In this document: positions 1-9,840 of the stretch, one piece after another
Position numbering within the stretch: position 1 is the first letter of the stretch
Layout: each line of letters begins with the position of its first letter
NCBI GenBank assembly: GCA_023213315.1
Contig: JAKCPI010005063.1
Coordinates: 1 to 64,000 of the forward strand
Source: Euborellia annulipes
Taxonomy: Eukaryota > Arthropoda > Insecta > Dermaptera > Anisolabididae
Direction of reading: 5' to 3'
DNA: 64,000 nucleotides
Translations under genes and position numbers: made by a program
The notes under the pieces: generated by a model
Seen by the model: the letters and a program-made list of their open reading frames with translations, nothing else
What the model was told of the DNA's origin: nothing
The model's database searches: none

Positions 1-180
1 ATATATATACATATACCAGTATATATATTATTATATTAAAAAACAAATTATACTTTACTACAAGTCATTTTAATTTGATAATTATAATGTAATAATTTCA
101 GAGACTTGTAATAATGAAGCTTTTCAATGACTGGGAACACTTTTGTGATCTTTACTATATTCCATTATAATTAATAGCTA

Positions 181-291
181 ATGGCACAAAAAACAGATCT
201 AAATCAGTCAGATCTTATGTGTTTAGGGAATCGATTAATACAGAAGCAGAATGTTGGCCGTCACAAAATATTCAATACTTAAAACGGAGAG
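181..291 (+). other. Candidate plus-strand exon with GTAAGA donor (unit A)
   Basis: An ATG at 181 opens a 33-codon frame (MAQKTDLNQSDLM...) to a TAA at 280-282. The stretch then ends in GGAGAG followed by a GTAAGA donor. The copy at 7103-7204 keeps the same frame open (MAQKTHLNHLDLM...). By my count 10 of 14 substitutions between the two fall at third codon positions, which is weak support for coding. A second frame is also open through the donor. Copy B (4297 on) has lost one base and is frameshifted. No homologue is recognised. It may be a decayed exon or chance. Confidence 0.22.
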
Positions 292-321
292 GTAAGAATA
301 TTTTTAATTAGTGCTACTAAC

Positions 322-357
322 CTGTAGAGTTTTTAATAAGAATAGGGCTTGAACTTT
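322..357 (-). other. Candidate 36-nt micro-exon (unit A)
   Basis: Read on the minus strand, ATTGATTTTGCAG forms a good acceptor before a 36-nt segment. That segment encodes KVQALFLLKTLQ in phase 0 and ends CTACAG before a GTTAGT donor. The length is a multiple of three. The equivalent at 4443-4478 is also 36 nt. At 7251-7274 an earlier CTTACAG/GTTACA donor would give 24 nt (KVQALFLQ). Conserved splice sites and a symmetric length across three copies are the reasons for listing it. No transcript evidence is available. Confidence 0.3.
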
Positions 358-1639
358 CTGCAAAATCAATTAAATGGATGTGAATGAACTTGCTGGTTTC
401 TTCACTAATTTATCTTGATTTGTTTCCTTAGTTATTGAAGTAGTCACATGTAGTAAATAATCAATTCATATAAATTTGAATTCTTTTTAAGAAATAAAAT
501 TGAAAGTTATTCTGGATTTCGAAATATATTTAAAGACAGGAACATAATCTTGATCAGCTTCATCATATATATACACCCAGGATAGGAGTTTGTATGCCAA
601 TCTATATGAAGAGAAAGTATAACATATTTATTAAATTATTTTAAAACAAAGAGCTATTAGTGAGGTGTTCAATAATATTGAAAAGGTACCAAATAAGATT
701 TGGCATTAAATCATGAGGTTTCTTGATGGTTTCAAGCCAGTATTTGTTAGGAGATAATATATGAAGAAAAGTTCAATTAATTAATATTTAAAAAAATCTA
801 TAGATTTTCAAACCAATATATATATATATAAACAGGTATAGTAATATTTGGATCTGAAATTTAAATGAAAAAATACAATATTAAATTAATTTAAAATAAA
901 GAGCTATTAATGATGAATTTAATTAAATAGAATTCGGCATTAAAATTTTGTTTTATTCTAAATATGGCTTTAAATTATAATATTTCTAAATTAAAGCACT
1001 GAGTTAGGGAAGTTGACATTTCAATTATTTCACAAATAAAGAAAAAGTTAATGCAATATCTATTTTACTTGATACCTAATAATTCAAAAATATGATTAGA
1101 CTCTTTAAAACGAATAAAAAAACAAATTTATTATGATTTTTTAAAGTCAAATTGCACGTGGCCTATAAAGGGAAAATGAATTTTTTAGAACCATGTCGAT
1201 TCAATGTAATTATAAAGATTAATAGATCTATCGTTTTGATTTAATATTTGATTTAAATAAAGAATTAATAATGAAATAATAGAAACTTACTTACTTTTAG
1301 TTAAATAATTATAACCTCGTATGATGTCAATTAGAAAATTGTAAATTCCATCGAATATTCAATGTTGTTTTAAAAATCTTATTAATCAGTTGGATAATAG
1401 AGTTTTCAAGATATTTTTAAAAACGAAATTTCATTGAGATATGCGAAAATAATATTTAAAACGAAAATAATTAAGCCAATATGAATTTATTACTTGTCAT
1501 TACAAATAAAAAGAAACGTGAATGACAGCAGCGCTAACTTGCGGCCTAGAAGAGAAACGAAAGAGATAGAGAAATTAATTTGAAATTCAAATAGAATTTG
1601 AATCAATTTGAATTCAAATAAATTTTGTTTCTGAATAAT

Positions 1640-1729
1640 AAAAATCTGGTGTGACTGGTACCTTCGGTAATCAAAAGTTGTGTACTGTTGTAAATACCAT
1701 CGATTTGTCAGACCAGATTTTTTGTGTCG
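1640..1729 (-). repeat. R1 terminal hairpin remnant
   Basis: A decayed hairpin begins AAAAATCTGGTGTGA and ends near GACCAGATTTTTTGTGTCGA. It carries the internal CCTTCGGTAATC loop typical of R1. No R1 body follows, so this is an isolated end or a solo hairpin. Confidence 0.75.
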
Positions 1730-1820
1730 AGATATATAATGTAAAATTTATAAAAAAAAATATGATAGGCCTATTTAAAAAAAAAAAAAAAAATTTTACC
1801 TTGCAATGAAGTTTTCCCAG

Positions 1821-1848
1821 GTTGATGCAGATCTTTTCGGTAGCAAAG
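1821..1848 (+). other. Candidate 28-nt micro-exon (unit A)
   Basis: The acceptor TTTTCCCAG at 1812-1820 and the donor GTAAGT at 1849 bracket 28 nt. In one frame the segment starts with an ATG four bases in and reads MQIFSVAK up to the donor, ending in phase 0, like a start exon of a secreted protein. The copy at 8032-8058 reads MQAFSLHE with the same donor. The copy at 5447-5474 has two in-frame stops in this frame and would be dead. Splice motifs are conserved in all three. No downstream partner exon on the same strand is certain. Confidence 0.32.
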
Positions 1849-2200
1849 GTAAGTCTGTGATTTTAATAAGGAGACGCTCCCGGAGTCGAAAGTGAAATTA
1901 AACTTCTAAAACAAAAATAATTCAAAATTATAAACATGGAAATAAAAAACAATTATTTATTGTGCTTTTAATAAATTGGGCCAAGTAAAAAATATAAGAA
2001 ATTAAATTTATTTCTTGTTGGGTATGGTAGTAATTTATATTAATTTTTGAGAAAATTGAAAATAATTTAAAATATATATTTTTTTTATAGAATAAGGGTG
2101 AATGACTCCAATTTGCATATAACACATTATTTAAAAAAAAGTTAATAGTTAAAGTTTTATTTTTTTAGATGATCTTCTCTTATTGCAATCTTATAACAAG

Positions 2201-2362
2201 CTGGATTCAAAATAAATTTCAACCAAATAGATTAAAATAAAGTTTTATTTTTATAAATGTCTTAGCTGGACGGAAAAAATTACACAACTCCCGATTTTGT
2301 TATCAAATTTAGGGCTTTATTTAATCTAATTTGTCTTAGGTTGAAATTTATTTTGAATCCAG
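2201..2362. mobile_element. Small inverted-repeat element inside unit A
   Basis: A 24-bp inverted terminal repeat starting CTGGATTCAAAATAAATTTC closes a 162-bp element. The equivalent in unit B is 5825-5989. Both copies sit at the same place in the unit, so the insertion predates the duplication of the block. It is a MITE-like element of unknown superfamily. Confidence 0.6.
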
Positions 2363-2624
2363 GATATAGAAAGATTCTAATAAGAGAGAATCACACACAA
2401 TATCTCAAATAATAAATGATAAGAAAAAAGGAATTAAAATTTATAATATTATTAGTCAGCCCACTTGCTTAATGAAATGCAGATGGAATTTTATTTCTAA
2501 ATGATAGTGAAAAAATAGTGTGATAATAATAATAAATAGGAACTATCTGACAAATCAATTAAATGGATGTGAATGAACATGCTGGTTTCTTCCCGAATTT
2601 ATCCTGATTTGCTTACTTAGTTAT

Positions 2625-2768
2625 TCAAGTAGTCACGGAGTTGACCAGGCATTCGATTGCTTTTCTTAGATTCCTTCCTCTTTTCGCTGCAACCAGTGAT
2701 AGCAATTGCATAGGATGATCAACGGCCATTTCTTTCAGATCCTCCATGATGATATTCAGCGGTATCAT
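2625..2768 (-). CDS. Unknown 47-codon ORF conserved between units A and B
   Basis: This minus-strand ORF starts at ATGATACC and ends at TGA (47 aa). Its centre reads MAVDHPM, followed by KRGRNLRKAIE and NSVTT. The counterpart at 6234-6395 is 53 aa. It keeps the frame through a 6-bp in-frame insertion and a compensated +1/-1 pair near the N-terminus. The reading immediately upstream (2769-2828) is a separate frame ending in TAA, directly abutting this ATG. The ORF is basic in its second half, with a KR dibasic pair, and has no obvious signal peptide. No family is recognised. Frame preservation between two diverged copies is suggestive but not proof of coding. Confidence 0.28.
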   Translation of the reverse strand: MIPLNIIMEDLKEMAVDHPMQLLSLVAAKRGRNLRKAIECLVNSVTT

Positions 2769-2828
2769 TTAGTGAATCGGACTCATTGAGTTAATCTCTT
2801 CATATAGCAGAGCCAAGTAGATAAGAAT
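2769..2828 (-). other. Candidate terminal exon after TTTTCAG acceptor (unit A)
   Basis: The minus strand shows a TTATTTTCAG acceptor followed by a 19-codon frame reading ILIYLALLYEEINSMSPIH, then TAA. Copy B at 6396-6455 reads ILIYLALISELINSMSPIH from an equally good CTTATTTTCAG acceptor. The acceptor, length and stop are identical between copies, with a hydrophobic start. It could be the last coding exon of a short peptide gene. Confidence 0.3.
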
Positions 2829-2880
2829 CTGAAAATAAGGGAAAGTATTCGAATTATAATAAATAATTTTTTTTTTTTTG

Positions 2881-2883
<3 letters not shown>

Positions 2884-2911
<28 letters not shown>
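2884..2911. repeat. (TA)n microsatellite
   Basis: A run of TA dinucleotides about 28 bp long follows a T10 tract. Confidence 0.9.
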
Positions 2912-2913
<2 letters not shown>

Positions 2914-2976
2914 GAGGTATGTCTTTGCGGCTGGAGTCGTGTTTTTTTGACTCCTTAAATATATATATATATATAT

Positions 2977-4150
2977 TAGGGTGTCCGTTATTTTTCAAAT
3001 TGCGTTTAATGCTGCAAACGCCCTCTAAATTTTTTGGTTTTGACCTAAAAAAAAATATCAGACCCATATCAACCCTTAATATTCATATTAAACCGTGCTT
3101 AAATCATAATCCATTTCCCATTTAAATAACATGGGACTTTTGCACTTTTTGCAGTTTATTTTATTCCTCTGAATCAAATATATCTAAAAATACCGTAAAA
3201 ACATATTTTGTAGGAAATTTAACGCTCTTCAAAAAAGGTCTGAATACTTTGTTCGATAAATTCAACCCCTTAAAAGTTATTCAAAGATTAAGTTGTATTC
3301 ATAAGTAAAACTATCGTTTTTTTAATTTCCGTCATAATTCTCATTTATTTCTCAATTGAACTCATACAGATGAATAAGAAAATAAAATATATAGCGTAAG
3401 AGAAAGTAAAAATACAAGAATTAGATAAAAAATAAAGTTTATTTTTTCATTGAACAATGATAATTATTTAAATGGGCTGGCAATTGTTAATAATCTGCTG
3501 TTGTAAACTATGTCCCCGAAAGAGCTGTTCAATTAACGCAAGATTATATTAATAGGTTAACTAGTCAGGAAGACCAGTAACAAAATTTGATAAAGTTGTG
3601 AGTGAATACAGAGTCAAATATCCTTCTGCAACTAAAGAATGTTTGACAAAAAAATTGTAAAAATAGAAAAAGTACGATAAAAATCTTGATACTATAATTT
3701 ATGAGAAAAAATATACTTTATTTTTTATCTAATTCTTGTATTTTTTTATTTTCTTATCCATCTGTATGAGTTCAATTAAGATATAAATGAGAATTATGAC
3801 GGAAATTAAAAAAACGATAGTTTTACTTATGAATACAACTTAATCTTTGAATAACTTAAGTGGTTGAATTTATCGAAGTATTCAGACCTTTTTTGAAGAA
3901 CGTTAAATTTCCTACAAAATATGTTTTTACGGTATTTTTAGACATATTTGTTTCAGTGGAATAAAATAAACTGCAAAAAGTGCAAAAGTCCCATGTTATT
4001 TAAATGGGAAATGGATTATGATTTAGGCACGGTTTAATATGAATATTAAGGGTTGATATGGGTCTGATATTTTTTTTTTTAGGTCAAAACCTAAAAATTT
4101 AGAGGGCGTTTGCAGCATGAAACGCAATTTGGGAAATAACGGACACCCTA
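2977..4150. mobile_element. 1.17-kb foldback transposon with AGGGTGTCCGTTA ends
   Basis: Inverted repeats of roughly 470 bp each begin TAGGGTGTCCGTTATTT at the left and end in the complement at 4150. They are separated by a unique centre of about 200 bp (3460-3700). TA flanks both ends within TA-rich DNA, so the duplication cannot be told apart from the terminus. The arms differ by scattered substitutions. The left arm has gained a short GTAAGAGAAAGTAAAAA block near 3395, identical to the R1 outer end. No transposase ORF remains. Foldback non-autonomous element, superfamily unassigned, possibly TA-targeting. Confidence 0.8.
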
Positions 4151-4442
4151 ATATGTATATATATATATAATTACTTTACTACAAGTCATTTTAATTTGAT
4201 AATTATAATGTAATAATTTCAGAGACTTGTAATAATGAAGCTTTTCAATGACTAGTCACACTTTTGGGTTCCATTAGATATATTAATTTTAAATACATGG
4301 CACAAAAAACAGATCTAAATCAGTCAGATCTGATGAGTTTCGGGAATCGATAATGCAGAAGCAGAATGTTGGCCGTCACAAAATATTCTTTACTTAAAAG
4401 GAAGAGGTAAGAATATTTTTATCAATAATTAGTGGTACAAAC

Positions 4443-4478
4443 CTATAGAGTTTTTAATAAGAATAGGGCTTGAGCTTT
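4443..4478 (-). other. Candidate 36-nt micro-exon (unit B)
   Basis: This is the equivalent of 322-357. It has the same ATTTTGCAG acceptor, 36 nt, and a GTTTGT donor, which is weaker than the GTTAGT of copy A. Confidence 0.25.
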
Positions 4479-5212
4479 CTGCAAAATCAATTAAATGAAT
4501 GTGAATTAAGTTGCTGGTTTCTTCACTAATAATTTATCTTGAGTTGTTTCCTTACTTAATGAAATAGTCGCGTGTAGTAAATAATCAGTTCAAATAAAAT
4601 CAAATGTGTTTGGATTCTTTTTAAGAAATAAAATTGAAAGTTATTCTGATTTTCGAAATATATTTCAAAGACAGGAACATAATCTTGATCAGCTTCATCA
4701 TATATATATATATACACACCCAGGATAGGATTTTGTCTGCCAATCTAAAAGAAGAGAAAGTTTAACATATTTATTAAATGATTTTAAATAAAGAGTTATT
4801 AGCGAGGTGTTGAATATTTCAATAAAATTGAAATGATACCAAATAAAATATGGCAGTCAAAATATTAATTTTAAATAAAGCATTAAATCATGAGATTTCT
4901 TGATGGCTTCAAACCATTATTTTTAGGAGTAATTTATAAAGAAAAGTTTAATTATTTAATATTTAAAAAATCTATAGATTTTGCAACCAATATATAAAGA
5001 GGCATAGTATGATTTGGATCTCAAATTTAAATGAAAAAATAAAATATTAAATTAATTTAAAATAAAGAGGTATTAATATATTAATGATGTAATGAAGTAA
5101 ATGAAATAGAATTTGGCATTAAAATTTTGTTCTATTCTAAATAGAGCTTTAAATTATGATATTTCTAAATTAAAGCACTCATTTAGGGAAGTTGGCATTT
5201 CAATTATTTCAC

Positions 5213-5290
5213 GACATCGAATTTTTGACATGATTCCAATACTTTTTCTCTCATATATTATCATATATATAGAGGTAAGAGAAAGTAAAA
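5213..5290 (-). repeat. R1 outer-end fragment
   Basis: It contains GACATCGAATTTTTGACATG, then AATACTTTTTCTC, a TA palindrome and GGTAAGAGAAAGTAAAA. This is the end opposite to the R1 hairpin. Confidence 0.85.
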
Positions 5291-5446
5291 TAACGGTTAT
5301 CGTCAAGGTATTATATGGCTTGAGTTACCGGAAAGTCTGTAAAGACTATGTGAATATACACATTCACACACACCTGAGTGGGAATGAGAAAAAAGAGTGA
5401 GTGTTAAAAAAAAAAGATTTTTTACCTTGCAATGAAGTGTTTCCAG

Positions 5447-5474
5447 GTTGATGCAGATCTTTTAGGTAGCATAG
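5447..5474 (+). other. Candidate 28-nt micro-exon, probably decayed (unit B)
   Basis: The acceptor GTGTTTCCAG and the perfect donor GTAAGT bracket 28 nt homologous to 1821-1848. The frame that reads MQIFSVAK in A is interrupted here by two TAG codons. The alternative frame VDADLLGSI is open. Confidence 0.25.
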
Positions 5475-6233
5475 GTAAGTCTGTGATTTTAATAAGGAGA
5501 CGCTCCCGGAGTCGAAAGTGAAATTAAACATCTAAAACAAAAAAAAATAATTAAAAATTAATAAACATGGAAATAAAAAACAATTATTCAATTGTGTTTT
5601 TAATAAATTGGGCCAAGTAAAAAATGTAAGAAATTAAATTTATTTCTTGTTGTGTATGGCACTAATTTATATCAATTTTTGAGGAAATTGAAAATAATTT
5701 AAAATTATATTTTTTTATAGAATAAGGGTGAATGACTCCGGTATGCATATGACACATTATTTAAAAAAAAAGTTAATAAGTTTCATTTTTAGATGATCTT
5801 CGATTATTGCAATCTTGTAACAAGCTGGATTCAAAATAAATTTCAACCAAATTGATTAAAATAAAGTTTTATTTTTATAAATTTCTTAGCTGAACCGAAA
5901 AAATTGCACAACACCCGCCGATTTTGTTATCAAATTTAGGACTTTATTTGATCTAATTTGTCTTTGGTTGAAATTTATTTTGATTCCAGGATATAGGAAG
6001 ATTCTAATAAGAGAGAATCACACACAATATCTCAAATAATAAATGATAAGAAAAAAGTGAGTAAAATTTATAATTGTATTAGTCAGCCCACTTGCATAAT
6101 GAAATGCAGATGGAATTTTATTTCTATATGATAGTGAAAAAATAGTGTGATAATAAATAGGAACTATCTGACAAATCAATTAAATGGATGTGAATGAACT
6201 TGCTGTTTTCTTCACTAATTTATCTTGATTTGT

Positions 6234-6395
6234 TTACTTACTCATTGAAGTAGTCACGGAGTTGAACAGGCTTTCGATTGCTTTTCTTAAATTCCTTCCT
6301 CTTTTCCCTGCGACCAAGACCAGTGATAGCAAATGCATAGGATGATCAACGGCCATTTCTCCAGATCCTCGAAGATGGTATTCATGGGGTATCAT
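6234..6395 (-). CDS. Unknown 53-codon ORF, unit B counterpart of 2625-2768
   Basis: The ORF starts at ATGATACCC and stops at TAA. It shares MAVDHPM, KRGRNLRKAIE and NSVTT with the unit A copy. It contains a two-codon insertion (LV) before an AGKR run, resembling a dibasic processing site. The last codons overlap GAGTAAGT, a possible donor sequence, so the true transcript may splice here instead of ending. No family is recognised. Confidence 0.28.
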   Translation of the reverse strand: MIPHEYHLRGSGEMAVDHPMHLLSLVLVAGKRGRNLRKAIESLFNSVTTSMSK

Positions 6396-6455
6396 TTAGT
6401 GAATCGGACTCATTGAGTTAATCAGTTCAGATATCAGAGCCAAGTAGATAAGAAT
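6396..6455 (-). other. Candidate terminal exon (unit B)
   Basis: The frame ILIYLALISELINSMSPIH followed by TAA lies behind a CTCTTATTTTCAG acceptor. Its length is identical to 2769-2828 of unit A. Confidence 0.28.
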
Positions 6456-6570
6456 CTGAAAATAAGAGAAAGTATTAGAATTAAAATAAATAATTTTTTT
6501 TGTATATATATAGGCCTATATATACATATATATATTATTATTATTAATATTAAAAAACATATTACTTTAC

Positions 6571-6929
6571 TCTCCTTGGCAGCAGCAGCTTACTCGTCAA
6601 CTTTGGATGGAGGTAAGTTATTTAAAATTAATTAAAATCAACATTAATTTTAATTTTGTATTTATTTCTCTTCCAACAGGTCAAGTGTTTTGCAAATTTC
6701 ACTTTCAAAATTTTTCAATTCCATTTTCAAGACCTGAAATTACAATTTTTATATGTTACAACGTTAATTTATAAAATGGAATTGAAAAATTTTGAAAGTG
6801 AAATTTGCAAAACACTTGACCTGTTGGAAGAGAAATAAATACAAAATTAAAATTAATCTTGATTTTAATTAATTTTAAATAACTTACCTCCATCCAAAGT
6901 TGACGAGTAAGCTGCTGCTGCCAAGGAGA
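6571..6929. repeat. Near-perfect foldback carrying a spliced exon pair
   Basis: Two 157-bp arms (6571-6727 and 6773-6929) are inverted copies differing at about one position, with a 45-bp spacer. Each arm contains exon end, GTAAGT donor, 67-nt A+T-rich intron, TTCCAACAG acceptor and exon start. Only the minus-strand arm keeps the 5' part of the first exon and its TTTTGTAG acceptor. The plus-strand arm is cut at the foldback boundary. The sequence AAAAAACATATTACTTTAC flanks both sides (6552-6570 and 6956-6974). Near identity implies a recent event. Confidence 0.85.
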
Positions 6930-6942
6930 ATATAATCCTCGT
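6756..6942 (-). CDS. Two-exon fragment of a small secreted-peptide-like gene
   Basis: Minus strand: the acceptor TATTTTGTAG precedes a 55-nt exon (6942-6888). This reads TRIIFSLAAAAYSSTLDG in phase 0 and ends in phase 1 at a GTAAGT donor. After a 67-nt intron (6887-6821, ending TTCCAACAG) the second exon continues GQVFCKFHFQNFSIPFYKL and stops near 6756. The hydrophobic run rich in Ala, followed by YSST, looks like the end of a signal peptide and its cleavage site. The start codon must lie in an upstream exon. The 24-28-nt modules nearby end in phase 0 and could serve, but on the plus strand. The 3' end runs into the foldback centre, so the reading there is uncertain. No family is recognised. 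It is probably a partial gene. Confidence 0.35.
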
Positions 6943-7250
6943 CTACAAAATATTTAAAAAACATATTACTTTACTACAAGTAATTTTAATTTGAAAATTA
7001 TAATGTAATAATTTTAGAGACTTGTAATAATGATGAAGCATTTAAATGACTGGTAACACTTTTGTGATCTTTAGTATATATTCCATTATAATTAATAGCT
7101 ACATGGCACAAAAGACACATCTAAATCATTTAGATCTGATGTGCTTCGGGAATCGTTTAATGCAAAAGCAGAGTGTTGGCCGTCAAAAAATATTAAATGC
7201 TTAAAAGGGAGAATAATTAGTGGTACTAACCTGTAGAGTAAGCCTGTAAC

Positions 7251-7274
7251 CTGTAAGAATAGGGCTTGAACTTT
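7251..7274 (-). other. Candidate 24-nt micro-exon (unit C)
   Basis: The ATTTTGCAG acceptor is followed by 24 nt encoding KVQALFLQ and a GTTACA donor. A second donor (GTTAGT) further on would give 44 nt, breaking the multiple-of-three rule seen in units A and B. Confidence 0.25.
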
Positions 7275-8031
7275 CTGCAAAATCGATTAAATGAATGTGA
7301 ATGAACTTGCTGGTTTCTTCACTAATTTATCTTGAGTTGTTTCCTTAGTTATTGAAGTAGTCACGTGTAGTAAATAATCAGTTCAAGTTAAATGTGAATT
7401 CTTTTTAAGAAATAAAAACGAAAGTTATTCTGATTTCCAAATATATTTAAAGACAGGCACATAATCTTGATCAGCTTCATCATATATATACATCCAGGAT
7501 CGGACTTTGTATGCCAATCTAAATGAAGAGAAAGTTATTATTTTAAAACAAAGTAATTAGAGAGGTATTGAATAATATTTCAATAATATTGAAAAGGTAC
7601 CGAATAAGATTTGGCAGACAAAAAGGATGAAATCATGAGATTTCTTGATGGTTTCAAACCACTGCAATGCAATATCTTGCTTACTTGATAGCAAATAATT
7701 CAAGAATATGATTAGACTTTTTTGAACGAATAAAAAAAGAAATTTACTATGATTTTTTAAAGTCAAATTGCTCATGACCTACCTATAAAGGGATTGAAAA
7801 GAGAAATGAATTTTTTAGAAACATGTCAATTCAATCATATAATTATAAAGATTAATAGATCTATTGTTTAGATTTTAGATTTTATTTAAATAAAGAATAA
7901 TAGAGTTTTACCTACTTTTAGTTAAATAATTAATTAACAGCATTATAATTATATTAATAATCATTTTAAATGAAAATTTTGATTAAATACAGATGAGAAG
8001 ATTTCTTACCTAGCAAAGAAATGTTTCCCAG

Positions 8032-8058
8032 CAGATGCAGGCTTTTTCTTTACATGAA
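8032..8058 (+). other. Candidate 27-nt micro-exon (unit C)
   Basis: The acceptor ATGTTTCCCAG precedes 27 nt containing an ATG that reads MQAFSLHE up to a GTAAGT donor, in phase 0. It is homologous to 1821-1848. Confidence 0.3.
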
Positions 8059-8189
8059 GTAAGTCTACAATATTTTGTTAAAGGATTTCGTGTGTGAAAA
8101 GAATCATCTGAAACAAGAATTCATAATTAATAATAGGAAAACTTTATTAATTGTGCTATTTATATTATATATATATATATATATACAGT

Positions 8190-9000
8190 CATAGTATGTT
8201 ATGAATCCCAAATTTACATGTAAAAATAAAATATTTATTAAATTAATTTAAAATAAAGAGTTATTAATGATGTAATGAAGTTAATTAAATAGAATTCGGC
8301 ATTAAAATTTTGTTCTATTCTAAATAGGGCTTGAAATTATAATATTTCTAAATTAAAGCACTGAGTTAGGGAAGTTGACATTTCAATTATTTCACAAATA
8401 AAGAAAAAGTTAATGCAATATCTTAATGCTTACTTAATACCAAATAATTCAAAAATATTATTAGATTCTTTAAAACGAATAAAAAACAAATTTATTATGA
8501 TTTTTTAAAGTCAAATTGCACGTGGCCTATAAAGGGAAAATGAATTTTTTAGAACCATGTCGATTTAATATAATTATAAAGATTAATAGATCTATTGTTT
8601 TGATTTTATATTTTATTTAAATAAGGAATTAATAATCAAATAATAGAAACTTACTTACTTTTAGTTAAATAATTATAACCTCCTATGATGTCAATTAGAA
8701 AAATGTAAATTCCATCGAATATTCAATGTTGTTTTAAAAATCTTATTAATCAGTCGGATAATAGAGTTATCACGATATTTTTACAAACAAAATTTCGTTG
8801 AGATATGCAAAAATAATATTTAAAACGAAAATAATTAATCCAATATTAAATTATTACTTGTCATCACAAATCGTAGACAACGTGAATGATAGCAGCGCTA
8901 ACTTGCGGCCTAGAAGAGAAACGAAAGAGTTAGAGAATTTTTTTTCCTATAGCAAATTATTTGAATTCAAATAAATTTTGTCTCTGAATAATAAAATTAA
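8190..9000. repeat. Duplicated locus, unit D (partial)
   Basis: This stretch matches unit A about 830-1640, including TAGAAACTTACTTACTTTTAG and the GC-rich GCGCTAACTTGCGGCCTAG at the right end. That last motif, on the minus strand, follows a TTTCTCTTCTAG acceptor-like sequence, and it is conserved in A. Confidence 0.65.
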
Positions 9001-9840
9001 CTGGTTGGTCTTTTAATGAAAAACGATCTAAAAATATAGAGAAGTTACTTTTTTCGGCAATTTTTTTATCTCTATAAGCTTAATTAATTACTAATTTTAA
9101 CTGGCTAATGAACAGTCTATTTGAGCATTGGTTGAAAAAATTCCATCCTTTTCAAACAAGGCTCTAGCTAGTTTTATTTTTTTTTTTCTGACTTTGACTA
9201 AATGGTCCATTAAACCTAAACAATTGTTTTAAATCTTATTTTTTTCCTCTACTAATTAGCTCTTCATTCACTTAGATAATAATCAGGTTAAGTTTTTGCT
9301 TTCTATAAAAAAAAGCCTAGGGTTGATAAACTTCTTTAAGAAATGAACTAGAAAATTCTCAAATCCAGAGATTTTTTTTTTTCTTTTAATCAAAATGAAC
9401 ATATGGAATGGTTATAGTGTAGTAGATGAGAAAAACAGATTTGCCATTGCATAATAATCAATAGATGGAAGGAGAGTGGGGAGAGATTTGATTTCTCTCT
9501 CTTTTCCTCTAACAAAGTTGGAAAATCTCCAATCGTAAGATTAAAACCCTTTTTTTTTTATAAAAATATAAGATGATGATGATGATTCCGTTATAAAAAA
9601 AAAAATATTACAGAATCAGATTTTGCTTTTAAAAGGAAATTAAATAAAATAGCAATTTAAATGCTAATTTGGAGGAAATTTTAAAATAATAGGAAATATA
9701 AAATGAGACATTAAATTTTTAATTTCAACTATAAATTAAGCATTTGGTAAATAAAAAAAAATTTGATATTATTAAAGACTTTTTCTTTCATTTGACCTGT
9801 GTGGTTTATTTTATCAGATAGAGTGGATAATTATTATTAT
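9001..9840. other. Unassigned A+T-rich DNA
   Basis: This stretch holds homopolymer runs and a (GAT)n stretch near 9573. I see no gene or repeat family. Confidence 0.6.

Larger units (their letters stand above)
1..2880. repeat. Duplicated locus, unit A (minus- and plus-strand exon-like modules)
   Basis: This is the most complete copy of a block that recurs at 4165-6500 (B), 6955-8100 (C) and 8190-9000 (D). Shared landmarks include TACTACAAGT near 55/4175/6970, the segment ending ACAGGAACATAATC near 540/4675/7455, and the module near 1821. B lacks the counterpart of about 1010-1790, where an R1 fragment sits. C lacks the counterpart of about 740-1050. D matches about 830-1640. Copies are diverged by substitutions and small indels, so the duplications are not recent. 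The unit holds candidate micro-exons, described separately, but no complete gene. It could be an old tandemly duplicated small-peptide locus or simply duplicated non-coding DNA. Confidence 0.7.
4165..6500. repeat. Duplicated locus, unit B
   Basis: This is the second copy of the block. It includes the 36-nt minus micro-exon candidate (4443-4478), the plus-strand 28-nt module (5447-5474), the inverted-repeat element (5825-5989), and the ORF pair at 6234-6395 and 6396-6455. Relative to A it lacks about 800 bp in the middle. An R1 end (5213-5290) and a short SINE-like stretch (5320-5400) occupy that place. The plus-strand module carries two stops in the frame that is open in A and C, suggesting decay of that part. 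Confidence 0.68.
6955..8100. repeat. Duplicated locus, unit C
   Basis: This is the third copy of the block. It has the MAQKT-type ORF (7103-7204), the 24-nt minus candidate exon (7251-7274) and the plus-strand 27-nt module (8032-8058). It joins the counterpart of A 740 directly to that of A 1053 near 7665. R1 is absent. Confidence 0.65.

Noticed and set aside
2783..3125. Overlapping frames of 68-94 codons on both strands
   Set aside because: They run through a TA microsatellite and the foldback arm at 2977; composition is low-complexity.
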